Shown: positions 18,081 through 25,805, counted from the stretch's first letter. The stretch is 64,000 nucleotides of DNA from Olsenella_K absiana (GCF_036408855.1 NZ_JAZGJQ010000001.1:372001-436000); one strand, 5' to 3'. The notes: generated from the letters alone by a model not told the origin. Translations and numbers: made by a program.

Positions 18081-18890
18081 ATGCCCGGGCCGCTCATCGA
18101 AAGGTTCGGCTCGCGCGGCGTGACCCTGCTCGGCGACAGGAGCCGCCCGTGCGGGGTCACGTTCGCGTTCACGGAGCGCACGGGAGGCGCCTCCGGAGGC
18201 GACTTCGCCTCGCTGAACCTCGGGGACGCGTGCGGTGACGACCCTGCCCTCGTGGCCGAGAACCGCCGGCGCGTCCTCGCCGCTCTCGGGGCTGAGGGGT
18301 GCCTCGGACGCCTCGTATGCCCGCGGCAGGTGCACGGAGACAGGGTGGTCGTCGTCGACGATGCGGGGGAGGCCGCCCTCGGGCGCGTGCGAGCCGAGGC
18401 CGCCGAGGGCGCCGACGCCGTGGTCTGCACGGTCCCCGGGGTGCCGGTCCTTCTCTGCTTCGCGGACTGCGCGCCCGTGGTGCTCGTCGCCCCCGGCGGC
18501 TTCGCGGTCGTCCACTCGGGGTGGCGCGGCACGCTCGCGCGCATCTCCGCCAAGGCGGCACGCGTGCTGTGCGAGCGCACCGGGGCGGACGTCGCCGACG
18601 TCTGGGCCTACGTGGGCCCGCACGTCGGGGCTGGTGACTACGAGGTTTCGGAAGAGCTGATAGGGCGCTTCCGAGACGAGTTCGGTGCGAGAATCGAGCC
18701 GAGCAGCCGGCACCTCGACCTGGCGTCGGCGATAGGGTGCGCCCTCGACGAGGCGGGCGTTGCCCCCGGGCGCGTCGCCTGGGTAGGGGGCTCTACGGCC
18801 TCCGAGACCGACCGCTTCTTCTCGTACCGCGCCTCGGGGGGCCATTGCGGAAGGCATGGGGCCATCGCGCTCATGCGTGGGACAGACTGA
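18081..18890 (+). CDS. pgeF: YfiH/PgeF laccase-fold protein
   Basis: Polyphenol-oxidase/laccase-fold family (YfiH, YlmD). PgeF hydrolyses misincorporated L-Ser from peptidoglycan precursors, so a place in the dcw cluster makes sense. 269 aa, with the metal-site motifs RQVHGDRVVVV, CTVPGVPVLLCFADCAPV, VHSGWRGTLARIS and GPHVGAGDYEV. The ATG lies 7 bases after ftsZ with only a weak ribosome site. The usual downstream partner yggS follows at 15 bases. The exact substrate in this organism is unproven. Confidence 0.88.
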   Translation: MPGPLIERFGSRGVTLLGDRSRPCGVTFAFTERTGGASGGDFASLNLGDACGDDPALVAENRRRVLAALGAEGCLGRLVCPRQVHGDRVVVVDDAGEAALGRVRAEAAEGADAVVCTVPGVPVLLCFADCAPVVLVAPGGFAVVHSGWRGTLARISAKAARVLCERTGADVADVWAYVGPHVGAGDYEVSEELIGRFRDEFGARIEPSSRHLDLASAIGCALDEAGVAPGRVAWVGGSTASETDRFFSYRASGGHCGRHGAIALMRGTD

Positions 18891-18905
18891 CGGAGCTGAC
18901 CATCG

Positions 18906-19640
18906 ATGCAGGTAGACGAGACACCAGAGCAGTACGGGGAGTTCCTCGCGGAGCGCAGGGCAGAGATCCTCGACAGGATCCGCGAGGCCTGCCGGCGCGC
19001 CGGGAGGGACGAGGGCGAGGTGTGCCTGCTCGCCGTCTCCAAGACGGTGGGCCCCGAGGAGGTGGCCCTCGCGTGGGAGGCGGGATACCGGGCCTTCGGC
19101 GAGAACCGCCCCCAGGAGCTCAAGCGCAAGGTCGAGGCCGCCAAGGCGCGCCCCGAGATGGCGCACGCCCGCTTCGACATGATCGGCAACCTGCAGACCA
19201 ACAAGATCAACATGGTCCTCGGCAACGCGGAGCTCGTGCACTCGGTCTCCTCCGCCCACCTCGCCCAGGCCATCTCCAAGAGGGCCGAGGCGAAGGGGGT
19301 GCGCGTCCGCTACCTCGTCGAGACCAACGTCTCCGGCGAGGAGTCCAAGTCGGGCTTCTCCCCCGACGAGGTGAGGCGGGAGGTGGGCTCCCTGCTCGAG
19401 CTGCCGAACATGGAGCTCCTCGGCCTCATGACCATGGCTCCCGCCAACGACCCCGACGAGGCGCGACGCAGCTTCTCGGGGCTGAGGGAGCTTCGCGACG
19501 AGCTTGCCGCAGAGACCGGCCGCGCGCTCCCGGTGCTCTCCTGCGGGATGAGCGACGACTTCCAGATCGCGATAGAGGAGGGGTCGACCATCGTCCGGCT
19601 GGGGAGGACGGTCTTCAGCCCCGACTACCAGCTCAGGTAG
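18906..19640 (+). CDS. PLP homeostasis protein YggS
   Basis: YggS/PLPBP (COG0325) binds pyridoxal phosphate and balances vitamin B6 and amino-acid pools; no catalytic activity is known. 244 aa, family length. The PLP lysine lies in LLAVSKTVGPEEVALAW (about K45), followed by FGENRPQELKRK, HMIGNLQTNK-like FDMIGNLQTNKIN, and the C-terminal LSCGMSDDFQIAIEEGSTIVRLG. The order yggS-sepF-proC-yggT-divIVA is conserved in Gram-positives. Confidence 0.93.
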   Translation: MQVDETPEQYGEFLAERRAEILDRIREACRRAGRDEGEVCLLAVSKTVGPEEVALAWEAGYRAFGENRPQELKRKVEAAKARPEMAHARFDMIGNLQTNKINMVLGNAELVHSVSSAHLAQAISKRAEAKGVRVRYLVETNVSGEESKSGFSPDEVRREVGSLLELPNMELLGLMTMAPANDPDEARRSFSGLRELRDELAAETGRALPVLSCGMSDDFQIAIEEGSTIVRLGRTVFSPDYQLR

Positions 19641-19703
19641 GGGCGCCGACCCGGAGGCCCCGGGCGCGGGTCCGCGCACGACGTCCGCGAGCGGGGGAGA
19701 CCC

Positions 19704-19797
19704 GGAAGCACCACGGACATGCCATAGACACTCCAAAGACACGCCACGCATGCACCACAGACGCACCACCGAGAGACCACGACAGGAAGAGGGCACC
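19704..19797 (+). promoter_or_regulatory. C/A-rich leader of sepF
   Basis: A C/A-rich stretch with ACCAC words (GAAGCACCACGGACATG, CACGCATGCACCACAGACG) and the core ACGCACCACC near 19760-19770, shared with the ftsL and ftsZ leaders. It is less regular than those two. Confidence 0.45.
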
Positions 19798-20424
19798 ATG
19801 GGATTTCTGGACAACATCCGCGACAGGTTCTCGCACAACGGCAACGACGACTACTACGACGACGGCTACGAGGACGACTACTACGATGACGCGCAGGACG
19901 ACGCGCCTGCCGGCAGTGGACTGCTCGGCAACACGCCGCGTCCCGAGGCAGAGAGCGTCTCGGTCTACACGCGCTCCGGCAAGCCGGTGAGCAACAACGC
20001 CGGTGGCCCGAGCAGCTACGAGGGCCAGAACCTCGACGAGGGAAGCTACGCGCCGACGTACCGCCGCGAGGACGGCGCCCGTCCGTCGAGCGCCTACGAG
20101 CAGGACGACGTGCCGACGCGCCCCGCCCCGCGCGGCAACGCCTCCGGCCAGCTGCCGCCCTACGTCCTGAACGCCACCGCCTACGACGACGTCCAGGCCG
20201 TGGTGAGGCGCGTGAAGGGCAACCAGCCCGTCCTCCTGAACCTTTCCGACACCCCGGGTGACGTGGCCACGCGCATCCTCGACTTCTGCTTCGGCCTCTC
20301 CTTCGGCATCGAGGGCGAGGTCCAGCAGGTCGGCGACCAGGTCTTCGCGGTCCTGCCCGAGGGGATCCAGATCTCGCAGGCCGACCTCGACAGGCTCGTC
20401 GCGGACGGCACGCTCTCCCGGTAG
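19798..20424 (+). CDS. sepF: Cell division protein SepF
   Basis: Membrane-binding FtsZ anchor that bundles FtsZ filaments. The ATG at 19798 (GGAAGAGG upstream) gives 208 aa. It opens with the membrane-targeting amphipathic helix MGFLDNIRDRFSHNG, followed by an acidic, Tyr/Asp-rich disordered linker to about residue 120. The SepF core domain is AYDDVQAVVRRVKGNQPVLLNL ... TRILDFCFGLSFGIEGEVQQVGDQVFAVLPEGIQIS. The linker is longer than in Bacillus SepF. With no ftsA in the cluster this is the probable main FtsZ tether. Confidence 0.93.
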   Translation: MGFLDNIRDRFSHNGNDDYYDDGYEDDYYDDAQDDAPAGSGLLGNTPRPEAESVSVYTRSGKPVSNNAGGPSSYEGQNLDEGSYAPTYRREDGARPSSAYEQDDVPTRPAPRGNASGQLPPYVLNATAYDDVQAVVRRVKGNQPVLLNLSDTPGDVATRILDFCFGLSFGIEGEVQQVGDQVFAVLPEGIQISQADLDRLVADGTLSR

Positions 20425-20455
20425 GGACGTCTCAAGCTAGGGGCAGGTGGACTCA

Positions 20456-21265
20456 ATGGACAAGATCAAGGCTACGGTGGGCATCGTCGGTGCGGGGTCG
20501 ATGGGCGGCGCGATCGCGCGCGGCCTGGTCGCCTCCGGCGCCATGGACGCCTCTGACGTGTTCGCGTGCGACCCGAGCGCAGACAAGCTCGCCGCCCTCG
20601 CCGAGCTCGGAATCGGCGGCTTCGCGAGCGCCGAGAAGCTCGTGGACGCCGGCACCGACGTGGTCGTGCTGGCGGTCAAGCCCCAGGTGCTGCCCGAGGT
20701 GGCGGGCGGCCTGTCGGACAAGCTCGTGGGGAGGCTCGTGGTCTCCATCGCGGCGGGCGTCACGCTCTCCACGCTCGCGGACTACCTCGACGGCGCTCGC
20801 GTCATCCGCGTGATGCCCAACCTGCTCATCCAGGTCCTGAGCGGCGCCACGGCGATCGCGCCGGGACAGGCGGCCACTCCGGCCGACGTGGAGCTCGTGC
20901 GCGGGCTGTTCTCCGCGCTCGGCTGCGCGCAGGTCATGCGCGAGGACCAGCTCGACGCCGAGGGCGCCGTGGTGAGTTGTGGCCCCGCCTACCTGGCGCT
21001 CTTCGTCGACACCCTGACCAGGGCCGGCATCCGGGCGGGCCTTCCCGCCCAGGCCTGCCGCGAGATGGTCGAGATGACCATGCTCGGCGTGGGCAAGGCG
21101 CTTCTCGAGAGTGGGGAGCACCCCAGGGCCTACATGGAGAAGGTCACCTCGCCCGGCGGCACCACCGCGGCCGGCCTCCTCGCCCTGGAGCCCCACCTCC
21201 TCGAGGGCTCGTACGGTGCGGTCGACGCCGCGCTCGCGCGTACGCGCGAGCTGGCCGGCGCGTAG
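20456..21265 (+). CDS. proC: Pyrroline-5-carboxylate reductase
   Basis: NAD(P)H-dependent last step of proline synthesis. From the ATG at 20456 (AGGGGCAGGTGG upstream) 269 aa; a GTG 9 bases earlier overlaps the ribosome site. Rossmann motif VGIVGAGSMGGAIARGLV, RVMPNLLIQVLSGATAI, and the family signature SPGGTTAAGLLALE near residue 230. It is part of the conserved sepF-proC-yggT-divIVA string. Confidence 0.94.
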   Translation: MDKIKATVGIVGAGSMGGAIARGLVASGAMDASDVFACDPSADKLAALAELGIGGFASAEKLVDAGTDVVVLAVKPQVLPEVAGGLSDKLVGRLVVSIAAGVTLSTLADYLDGARVIRVMPNLLIQVLSGATAIAPGQAATPADVELVRGLFSALGCAQVMREDQLDAEGAVVSCGPAYLALFVDTLTRAGIRAGLPAQACREMVEMTMLGVGKALLESGEHPRAYMEKVTSPGGTTAAGLLALEPHLLEGSYGAVDAALARTRELAGA

Positions 21266-21279
21266 GGGAGGGGGGACGG

Positions 21280-21540
21280 TTGGTCTCGCTCGCCTACGTC
21301 GTGATGAGGCTCTTCGAGTTCTACGAGATCCTCGTGGTCGTTTGGTGCATTCTCTCCTGGATCCCCTTCTCGCCGGACGGCCTCCTCGGCGACGTCGCGA
21401 CGGTGATCGACAGGATCGTGCACCCCTACGTCGGCGTTTTCCAGCGCTTCATCCCGCCCGTGGGCGGGCTGGACTTCTCCCCGGTGATCGCCCTGGTGGT
21501 TCTTAACTTCATCGAGCGACTCGTTGTGGGTATACTCTAA
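21280..21540 (+). CDS. YggT family membrane protein
   Basis: Small integral membrane protein of the YggT/YlmG family, linked to division-site or osmotic functions in bacteria and nucleoid partitioning in plastids. The TTG start at 21280, preceded by GGGGAGGGGGGAC, gives 86 aa. Two hydrophobic spans flank the conserved WCILSWIP and VDRIVHPYVGVFQRFIPPVGGLDFSP-like loop. It sits between proC and divIVA as in other Gram-positives. The frame is open far upstream through proC, which is only a shadow. Confidence 0.88.
   Translation: MVSLAYVVMRLFEFYEILVVVWCILSWIPFSPDGLLGDVATVIDRIVHPYVGVFQRFIPPVGGLDFSPVIALVVLNFIERLVVGIL
21508..21536 (+). promoter_or_regulatory. Candidate divIVA promoter
   Basis: TATACT at 21531-21536, 17 bp after TTCATC (21508-21513), overlapping the end of yggT. 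The -10 is good and the -35 weak. It would give divIVA its own transcript with a leader of about 55 bases. Confidence 0.4.
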
Positions 21541-21598
21541 CGCGTGTCACGCGCAACCGCCGGTGGCGGGGCACGGATAAGGATCGAAAGGGATTGAG

Positions 21599-22309
21599 AT
21601 GGCCATTACTCCAGCTGACATCGAACAACTTGCGTTCTCGCCTTCCAAGCACGGATACGACACCGATGAGGTCGACGCCTTCCTCGAGCAGCTCTCGACC
21701 GAGGTCGATGCCATGCTGCAGAAGATCGCAGACCTCAAGGGCAGGCTGAACAACTCCGAGGCTCAGCTCCAGTCCTCGCAGGCCCAGGTCGCTGCCCTCC
21801 AGCAGCAGGTCGCCGACATGGAGGCCGAGGCCGCGGCGAGGCCGCAGCAGCCCGCCCCCGCGCCGGAGCTCTCCGCGCCGAGCACCGACCTGTCCGTCTC
21901 CGAGCGCCAGATCTCCCAGGTCCTCATCGTCGCCCAGCAGAGCGCCGACAAGCTCGTCGCCGACGCGCGCGACAACGCGGAGCGCATCCGCAACGAGGCC
22001 GACCAGAAGGCCCGCGAGGTCATCCGCCAGGCCCTCGCCGAGAAGCAGAACGAGCTCGACGAGATCGACCGCCTCAAGCAGTCGCGCGAGGACTTCCGCT
22101 CCGAGTACAAGAAGCTGCTGCAGCACTTCCTGGACGACGCCGACGCGGTCTTCCCCGAGTCGACGCCCGCCGCGGCCGCTCCCGCCGCGCCTGCGCCTGC
22201 CCCTGCGGCATCCGTCCCCGCGCCGGACGTGGACTCCACGGCCGTCGTGGAGCCGGTGACCGCCCCCGTGGCGTCCGCGCCGGGCGAGGACTTCGGCGAC
22301 CTCGACTAG
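21599..22309 (+). CDS. divIVA: DivIVA-domain protein
   Basis: Coiled-coil protein that senses negative membrane curvature at poles and septa and organises growth and division. 236 aa: the conserved N-terminal DivIVA domain (ITPADIEQLAFSPSKHGYDTDEVDAFLEQL), a first coiled coil to about 80, a Pro/Ala/Gln linker, a second coiled coil (about 100-180) and an Ala/Pro-rich acidic tail. The ATG follows AAAGGGATTGAG. It closes the division cluster; a strong terminator lies 35 bases downstream. Confidence 0.93.
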   Translation: MAITPADIEQLAFSPSKHGYDTDEVDAFLEQLSTEVDAMLQKIADLKGRLNNSEAQLQSSQAQVAALQQQVADMEAEAAARPQQPAPAPELSAPSTDLSVSERQISQVLIVAQQSADKLVADARDNAERIRNEADQKAREVIRQALAEKQNELDEIDRLKQSREDFRSEYKKLLQHFLDDADAVFPESTPAAAAPAAPAPAPAASVPAPDVDSTAVVEPVTAPVASAPGEDFGDLD

Positions 22310-22343
22310 CGGGAACCTGTCTCGGACATAGCAGGAGATGAGA

Positions 22344-22371
22344 GGCCCCGTCCCTGGACGGGGCCCTTTCT
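22344..22371 (+). terminator. Rho-independent terminator after divIVA
   Basis: A perfect 10-bp stem, GGCCCCGTCC (22344-22353) / GGACGGGGCC (22356-22365), followed by CTTTCT. It ends the dcw transcript and faces the convergent DUF4130 gene. Confidence 0.85.
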
Positions 22372-22430
22372 GTCCGCAAGGCGCGGGTCTGCTCCACGCT
22401 GCCCCGCGGAGTGGGAAGGGGCACCCTCGC

Positions 22431-23528
22431 TTAGGCGGGGAGGCCACTTCCTTGGGCGGCAGCCTTCGCGAGCTCGGGCAGGCCCGCCCAGAAGCGCTTG
22501 GGCACCCAGCTCGTCCGCAGGTCGTAGCCCCTCTGGGAGCGGTCGCGACCGGGTAGGGCCACGCACTCGTAGAAGCGCCGCCACAGGGCCTCGACGTAGG
22601 CCTCCTCCGGCGCGTCGCTGCGGCGGGCGGCAAGCGCCGCCGCCTCGGCGGCGTCGAGGCGCACGAGACCGCAGTCGCGCCTGCCCGGGAGGTGGAAGGC
22701 AGCCACGAGGTGGACGGGGTCGAGGACGAAGAAGCGGTCGTCGAGGAGGCGCGCGGCGAAGTAGCTGCTCGTGAGCGGGATGGTGTCGTCCCTGGGGCTG
22801 AAGGTCGCGGCGAAGGAGCCGTCCTCCTGGCGGGAGAACCTGACGAACTGCCTCGTCCTCTCGCACTCCCCGGAGACCGAGAGCGAAAGGGCGTGCAGGT
22901 CGGCGACGCGAGGGTCCTGGAGCGCCGAGCGGACGACGCCGCCGCGTTCGAACGCGAGCCTCAGATATCGGTGGACGACCTCCGGGGCCGTCTCCGTGCT
23001 CGAGGCGCAGGCGTAGAGGACCCGTCGAACGCACGAGCCGGTACAGCCCCTCGGGCAGCGGCCCGCTCGCGCGCGCGGACAGCCCTCCGAGACGTGGCGC
23101 TCGAAGCCGCGCAGCACGCGCCGGGCGAGGGCGACCGTCTCGTCTGCTGCGCACGAGGGGCCCGAGACCAGCTGCTCGCCGAGACGCGGCTGGCAGCTGT
23201 CACGGCCGACGAGGCGGACTCGCGCGGGGTCGGCGTGGGCGAGGTAGAGCGTCCCCACGCCCGAGAGGATGCCCTCGGCCGTGGGCTCGCAGGCGACCGC
23301 GCAGGAGATGGCGTGGGAGAGGGCCTCCTGCAGGGAGCGGACGGCCCCGCCGACGGCGCCGGGGGCCAAGGGGGGCGCGGACCGATCGTCCCGCGAGCCG
23401 CCCAGCACGCCGCCGCGCGCCGTGGTGGGCGAGGGGTCCGCGCCGGCGGGCGGTACGGCGTCCTCAGAAGAGCGAGAGCTGGCCCTCAGCCTGCCTCCTC
23501 GTCCGGTTGTAGGAGCTTCCCCTGGCAT
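22431..23528 (-). CDS. DUF4130 protein (TIGR03915-type)
   Basis: Partner of the upstream radical-SAM gene. The family (DUF4130/TIGR03915) is typically next to, or fused with, a uracil-DNA-glycosylase-like domain and is thought to act in DNA repair or modification; biochemistry is lacking. The C-terminal part carries the family pattern: TRQFVRFSRQEDGSFAATFS, then IPLTSSYFAARLLDDRFFVLDP. The first 80 residues overlap the upstream gene by 65 bases and are low-complexity, so the real start is probably further in; a GTG at 23406-23408 is one option but has no clear ribosome site. A Cys-rich patch (CPRARAGRCPRGCTGSC) near 140-160 is unusual. Confidence 0.72.
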   Translation of the reverse strand: MPGEAPTTGRGGRLRASSRSSEDAVPPAGADPSPTTARGGVLGGSRDDRSAPPLAPGAVGGAVRSLQEALSHAISCAVACEPTAEGILSGVGTLYLAHADPARVRLVGRDSCQPRLGEQLVSGPSCAADETVALARRVLRGFERHVSEGCPRARAGRCPRGCTGSCVRRVLYACASSTETAPEVVHRYLRLAFERGGVVRSALQDPRVADLHALSLSVSGECERTRQFVRFSRQEDGSFAATFSPRDDTIPLTSSYFAARLLDDRFFVLDPVHLVAAFHLPGRRDCGLVRLDAAEAAALAARRSDAPEEAYVEALWRRFYECVALPGRDRSQRGYDLRTSWVPKRFWAGLPELAKAAAQGSGLPA

Positions 23529-24900
23529 CCTCCACCGCCTTCCGCCGAATCAGGTCCGCGTCGAGGGGCAGGCCCCGCGCCGTGGCGCCGTTGCAGGTCA
23601 GGAAGGGCCGCGCCCTCTTGAGCACGACCTTGAGGCGGCCCAGATCCTCGAAGCCGAGGATGCCCGAGCGTCGCGCGCGGACGATGCGGCGCGCCCCGAC
23701 GGGGCCGATGCCGGGGACCCGGAGGAGCGTCTCGAGCGGCGCCTCGTTCACCTCGACGGGGAAGAGCCCGATGTGGCGCAGAGCCCAGGCGAGCTTGGGG
23801 TCGAGGTCGAGGTCCAGCCAGGGCTCCTCGGTGCTGGTGAGCTCGCCCGGCTTGAAGTCGTAGTAGCGCATGAGCCAGTCGGCCTGGTAGAGACGGTGCT
23901 CTCGGCGCAGCGGCACGGGCGTGCCCGGCTCGGGCAGGCGGTCGTCCTCGAGCATGGGCATGTAGGCGGAGAAGAAGATCCTCTTGAGGTCGTACTTCTC
24001 GTAGAGGGACCACGAGAGGCGCAGTATCTGGTCGTCGTTCTCGGGCGACGCCCCGACGATGAGCTGGGTCGACTGGCCGGCCGGCGCGAACGTGCGCCTC
24101 GAGGGGCTCACCCGGGAGCGGCGCGACGAGAGCCTGGGGGCGCCCGCCTCCTGCCCCAGGGCGAGGGGAGACCCAGGCCCGTGCGCGGCGTCACCCGGCG
24201 AGGCCTTCGCTGCGGGCGCCGCGGCACACGGCCCCAGGGGGCGCGAGGGCCCCCTCGAGCGGCCGCCACCCTGCCCCGAGGCCGCCCTCAGCCGGAGCTC
24301 CTCCTCGTCCCTGCCCCGCCGGATCTGGGCCATTGGACGCGTGATGCCGCAGGCGTCCTTGTCCGGACAGAGCGCCGTCAGAGAGGACGAGCTCGGAAGC
24401 TCTAGGTTCACGGAGAGGCGATCCGCGAGCCTCCCCAGCCACTCGACGAGCTCGGGTGAGGTGCCGGGGATGACCTTGGCGTGGACGTAGCCGTTGAAGA
24501 GGAGGTCCTGGCGCAGGACGCGGAGGCACTCCACCATGCGCTCGCACGTCTCGTCTGGCGTGCCGAGGACGCCGGAGGAGAGGAAGAGGCCCTCTATGTA
24601 GTTTCGCTTGTAGAAGTCCACCGTGAGCTCCGCGAGCTCGCGTGGCGCGAAGGTTGCCCTGGGGACGCTCGCGGACCTGCGGTTGACGCAGTAGGCGCAG
24701 TCATAGGAGCAGGCGTTGCTCATGAGGACCTTGAGGAGGGTGACGCATCGCCCGTCTGAGGTGAACGCGTGGCAGCAGCCGGCGGCGCGCGTCGTGCCCA
24801 CCCGGCCGCTGACCGCCCCACGGTCCACGCCGGAGGAGGTACAGGCGGCGTCGTACCTCGCTGCTTCCGCGAGTATGCCCAGCTTGGAATAGGTGTCCAC
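23464..24900 (-). CDS. Radical SAM DNA-repair-linked protein (TIGR03916-type)
   Basis: Radical SAM enzyme of the family found with DUF4130 and UDG-like proteins. GTG start at 24900 with GGGAGG 5 bases upstream gives 478 aa and the family N-terminus VDTYSKLGILAEAARYD. The [4Fe-4S] cluster cysteines are CSYDCAYC (C64, C68, C71). The C-terminus has a helix-hairpin-helix DNA-binding motif, LLRVPGIGPVGARRIVRARR. An unusual Gly/Ser/Pro/Arg-rich insert of about 70 residues separates GITRPMAQIRRGRDEEE from TFAPAGQSTQLIVGASPE. The promoter is overlapped by LexA-like boxes, supporting a DNA-damage role. Substrate unknown. Confidence 0.82.
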   Translation of the reverse strand: MDTYSKLGILAEAARYDAACTSSGVDRGAVSGRVGTTRAAGCCHAFTSDGRCVTLLKVLMSNACSYDCAYCVNRRSASVPRATFAPRELAELTVDFYKRNYIEGLFLSSGVLGTPDETCERMVECLRVLRQDLLFNGYVHAKVIPGTSPELVEWLGRLADRLSVNLELPSSSSLTALCPDKDACGITRPMAQIRRGRDEEELRLRAASGQGGGRSRGPSRPLGPCAAAPAAKASPGDAAHGPGSPLALGQEAGAPRLSSRRSRVSPSRRTFAPAGQSTQLIVGASPENDDQILRLSWSLYEKYDLKRIFFSAYMPMLEDDRLPEPGTPVPLRREHRLYQADWLMRYYDFKPGELTSTEEPWLDLDLDPKLAWALRHIGLFPVEVNEAPLETLLRVPGIGPVGARRIVRARRSGILGFEDLGRLKVVLKRARPFLTCNGATARGLPLDADLIRRKAVEDARGSSYNRTRRQAEGQLSLF

Positions 24901-24922
24901 CGAAGCCTCCCGACCGCGTTGA

Positions 24923-24967
24923 GAACCTCTGTTCGGCAAGTGTAGCACCGAACAGGTGTCCGTACAA
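24923..24967 (-). promoter_or_regulatory. Promoter with LexA-like boxes
   Basis: On the minus strand TTGTAC (24967-24962) and TACACT (24944-24939) are 17 bp apart, 40-65 bp ahead of the radical-SAM start. GAAC-CTCT-GTTC (24923-24934) is a perfect GAACN4GTTC palindrome, the LexA/DinR box of Gram-positives, placed at about +5 to +16. A second, one-mismatch box CGAACAGGTGTCCG (24949-24962) lies between -35 and -10. CCGAACAGG recurs every 27 bp at 24948, 24975 and 25002. Confidence 0.7.
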
Positions 24968-25055
24968 GGGGGATCCGAACAGGGGGCCTAACATCGAGGA
25001 CCCGAACAGGGGAGGTCAGAAGAAGGGGACGCACAAGGCTGACGAGGGGCCGTGT

Positions 25056-25092
25056 TGATAAGGGAAGGGGCGCCCGCCGGTTGCGGGCGCCC
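25056..25092 (-). terminator. Terminator of rnpB
   Basis: Perfect 10-bp stem GGGCGCCCGC / GCGGGCGCCC (25092-25083 and 25077-25068 on the minus strand), loop AACCG, followed by CTTCCCTTATC. It lies about 13 bases after the mature 3' end of RNase P RNA. Confidence 0.8.
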
Positions 25093-25104
25093 GTTGGGGC
25101 GAAG

Positions 25105-25472
25105 TGCGAGGCGGGCCTATGAGCCGGGTTCTGTCGTGGACGACCATTTATCTACTGACGCCGTTACCGACGCCCTCTAGCGCGCAACCCGAGCGCGGGG
25201 CGGGCCACCCCATGGCGCTCCTATTTGCGTTTGCTCCGGAAGGGGCTTGCCAAGCCGCCGTGTCGCCACGACGCTGGTGGTCTCTTGCACCACCGTTTCA
25301 GCTTTTCCCTCACCCGCTCGCGCGGGCAGCGGGAGTCTTCTTTTCTGCGGCGCTTTCCGTCGGGTTACCCCGCCTGGCCGTTAGCCAGCTTCCTGCCCTG
25401 TGGAGCCCGGACTTTCCTCATGGCCGGACCGGTCGCCCGGTCGGCCCCGCGGTCGTCTGGCCCACCTCGCGC
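25105..25472 (-). ncRNA. rnpB: RNase P RNA, type A
   Basis: Catalytic RNA of RNase P, which trims the 5' leader of tRNAs. On the minus strand the conserved core is clear: GAGGAAAGTCCGGGCTCC near the 5' end, GGGTAACCCGACGGAAAG, GGTGAGGGAAAAGCTGAAACG, and AGTAGATAAATGG plus ACAGAACCCGGCTCATAGGC near the 3' end. The ends pair as P1: GCGAGGTGGGCC (25470-25459) with GGCCCGCCTCGC (25117-25106). About 368 nt. A TACAAT -10 (25483-25478) precedes the 5' end by about 7 bases with a weak CTGTCG -35. Ends are approximate. Confidence 0.95.
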
Positions 25473-25525
25473 GGGGTATTGTAGCACACCTCGCAGGCGC
25501 GACAGCAGCCCGGCTGTGGTGTAGG

Positions 25526-25804
25526 GTGGGAATAGCTCAGCACATTATCGTGAGGTCTCTCTGGCGGCGTATCTGGTGGGCTGTGGTCTACCAGGCGCGT
25601 CGTCTTGCATTCGTGAACCTGCAAGCCAGTGGAGAGGTAGTTGCTCGCTCCTCCAGGCATGATGCGTGTTTGCCCAGTTGAAGAGACCTGGTAAGGGTAT
25701 CTTGCTCCGCTATACCCAAGCAGCCTCACGATAATGTGCTGATGACCAGCGCCAATGAGGCTGGCACTCACGGAGTCGCTCTAAAGGAGCGAAACCCATC
25801 CCAC
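25526..25804. ncRNA. Candidate structured RNA or palindromic element
   Basis: About 280 bases with nested pairing and no plausible gene. The outer stem is GTGGGA (25526-25531) / TCCCAC (25799-25804). A perfect 18-bp stem, CAGCACATTATCGTGAGG (25538-25555) / CCTCACGATAATGTGCTG (25724-25741), extends to 19 bp with T25537-A25742. Smaller hairpins inside and beside it include CTGGT/ACCAG, TTGCA/TGCAA, GGGTAT/ATACCC, CCAGC/GCTGG and CGCTC/GAGCG. This resembles large multi-junction RNAs; the raiA motif class, known from Actinobacteria, is one comparator. A non-autonomous element with terminal inverted repeats is the alternative. Strand is undecided. Confidence 0.5.
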
Positions 25805-25805
25805 T

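Noticed and set aside
25105..25480. rnpB as the attachment site of the restriction island
   Set aside because: The island lies upstream of rnpB, beyond the structured segment, and no rnpB fragment is duplicated at 29.6 kb.
25418..25771. Minus-strand open frame across the rnpB 5' end and the structured segment
   Set aside because: It overlaps rnpB and the perfect inverted repeats; the structure explains the sequence better than a protein.
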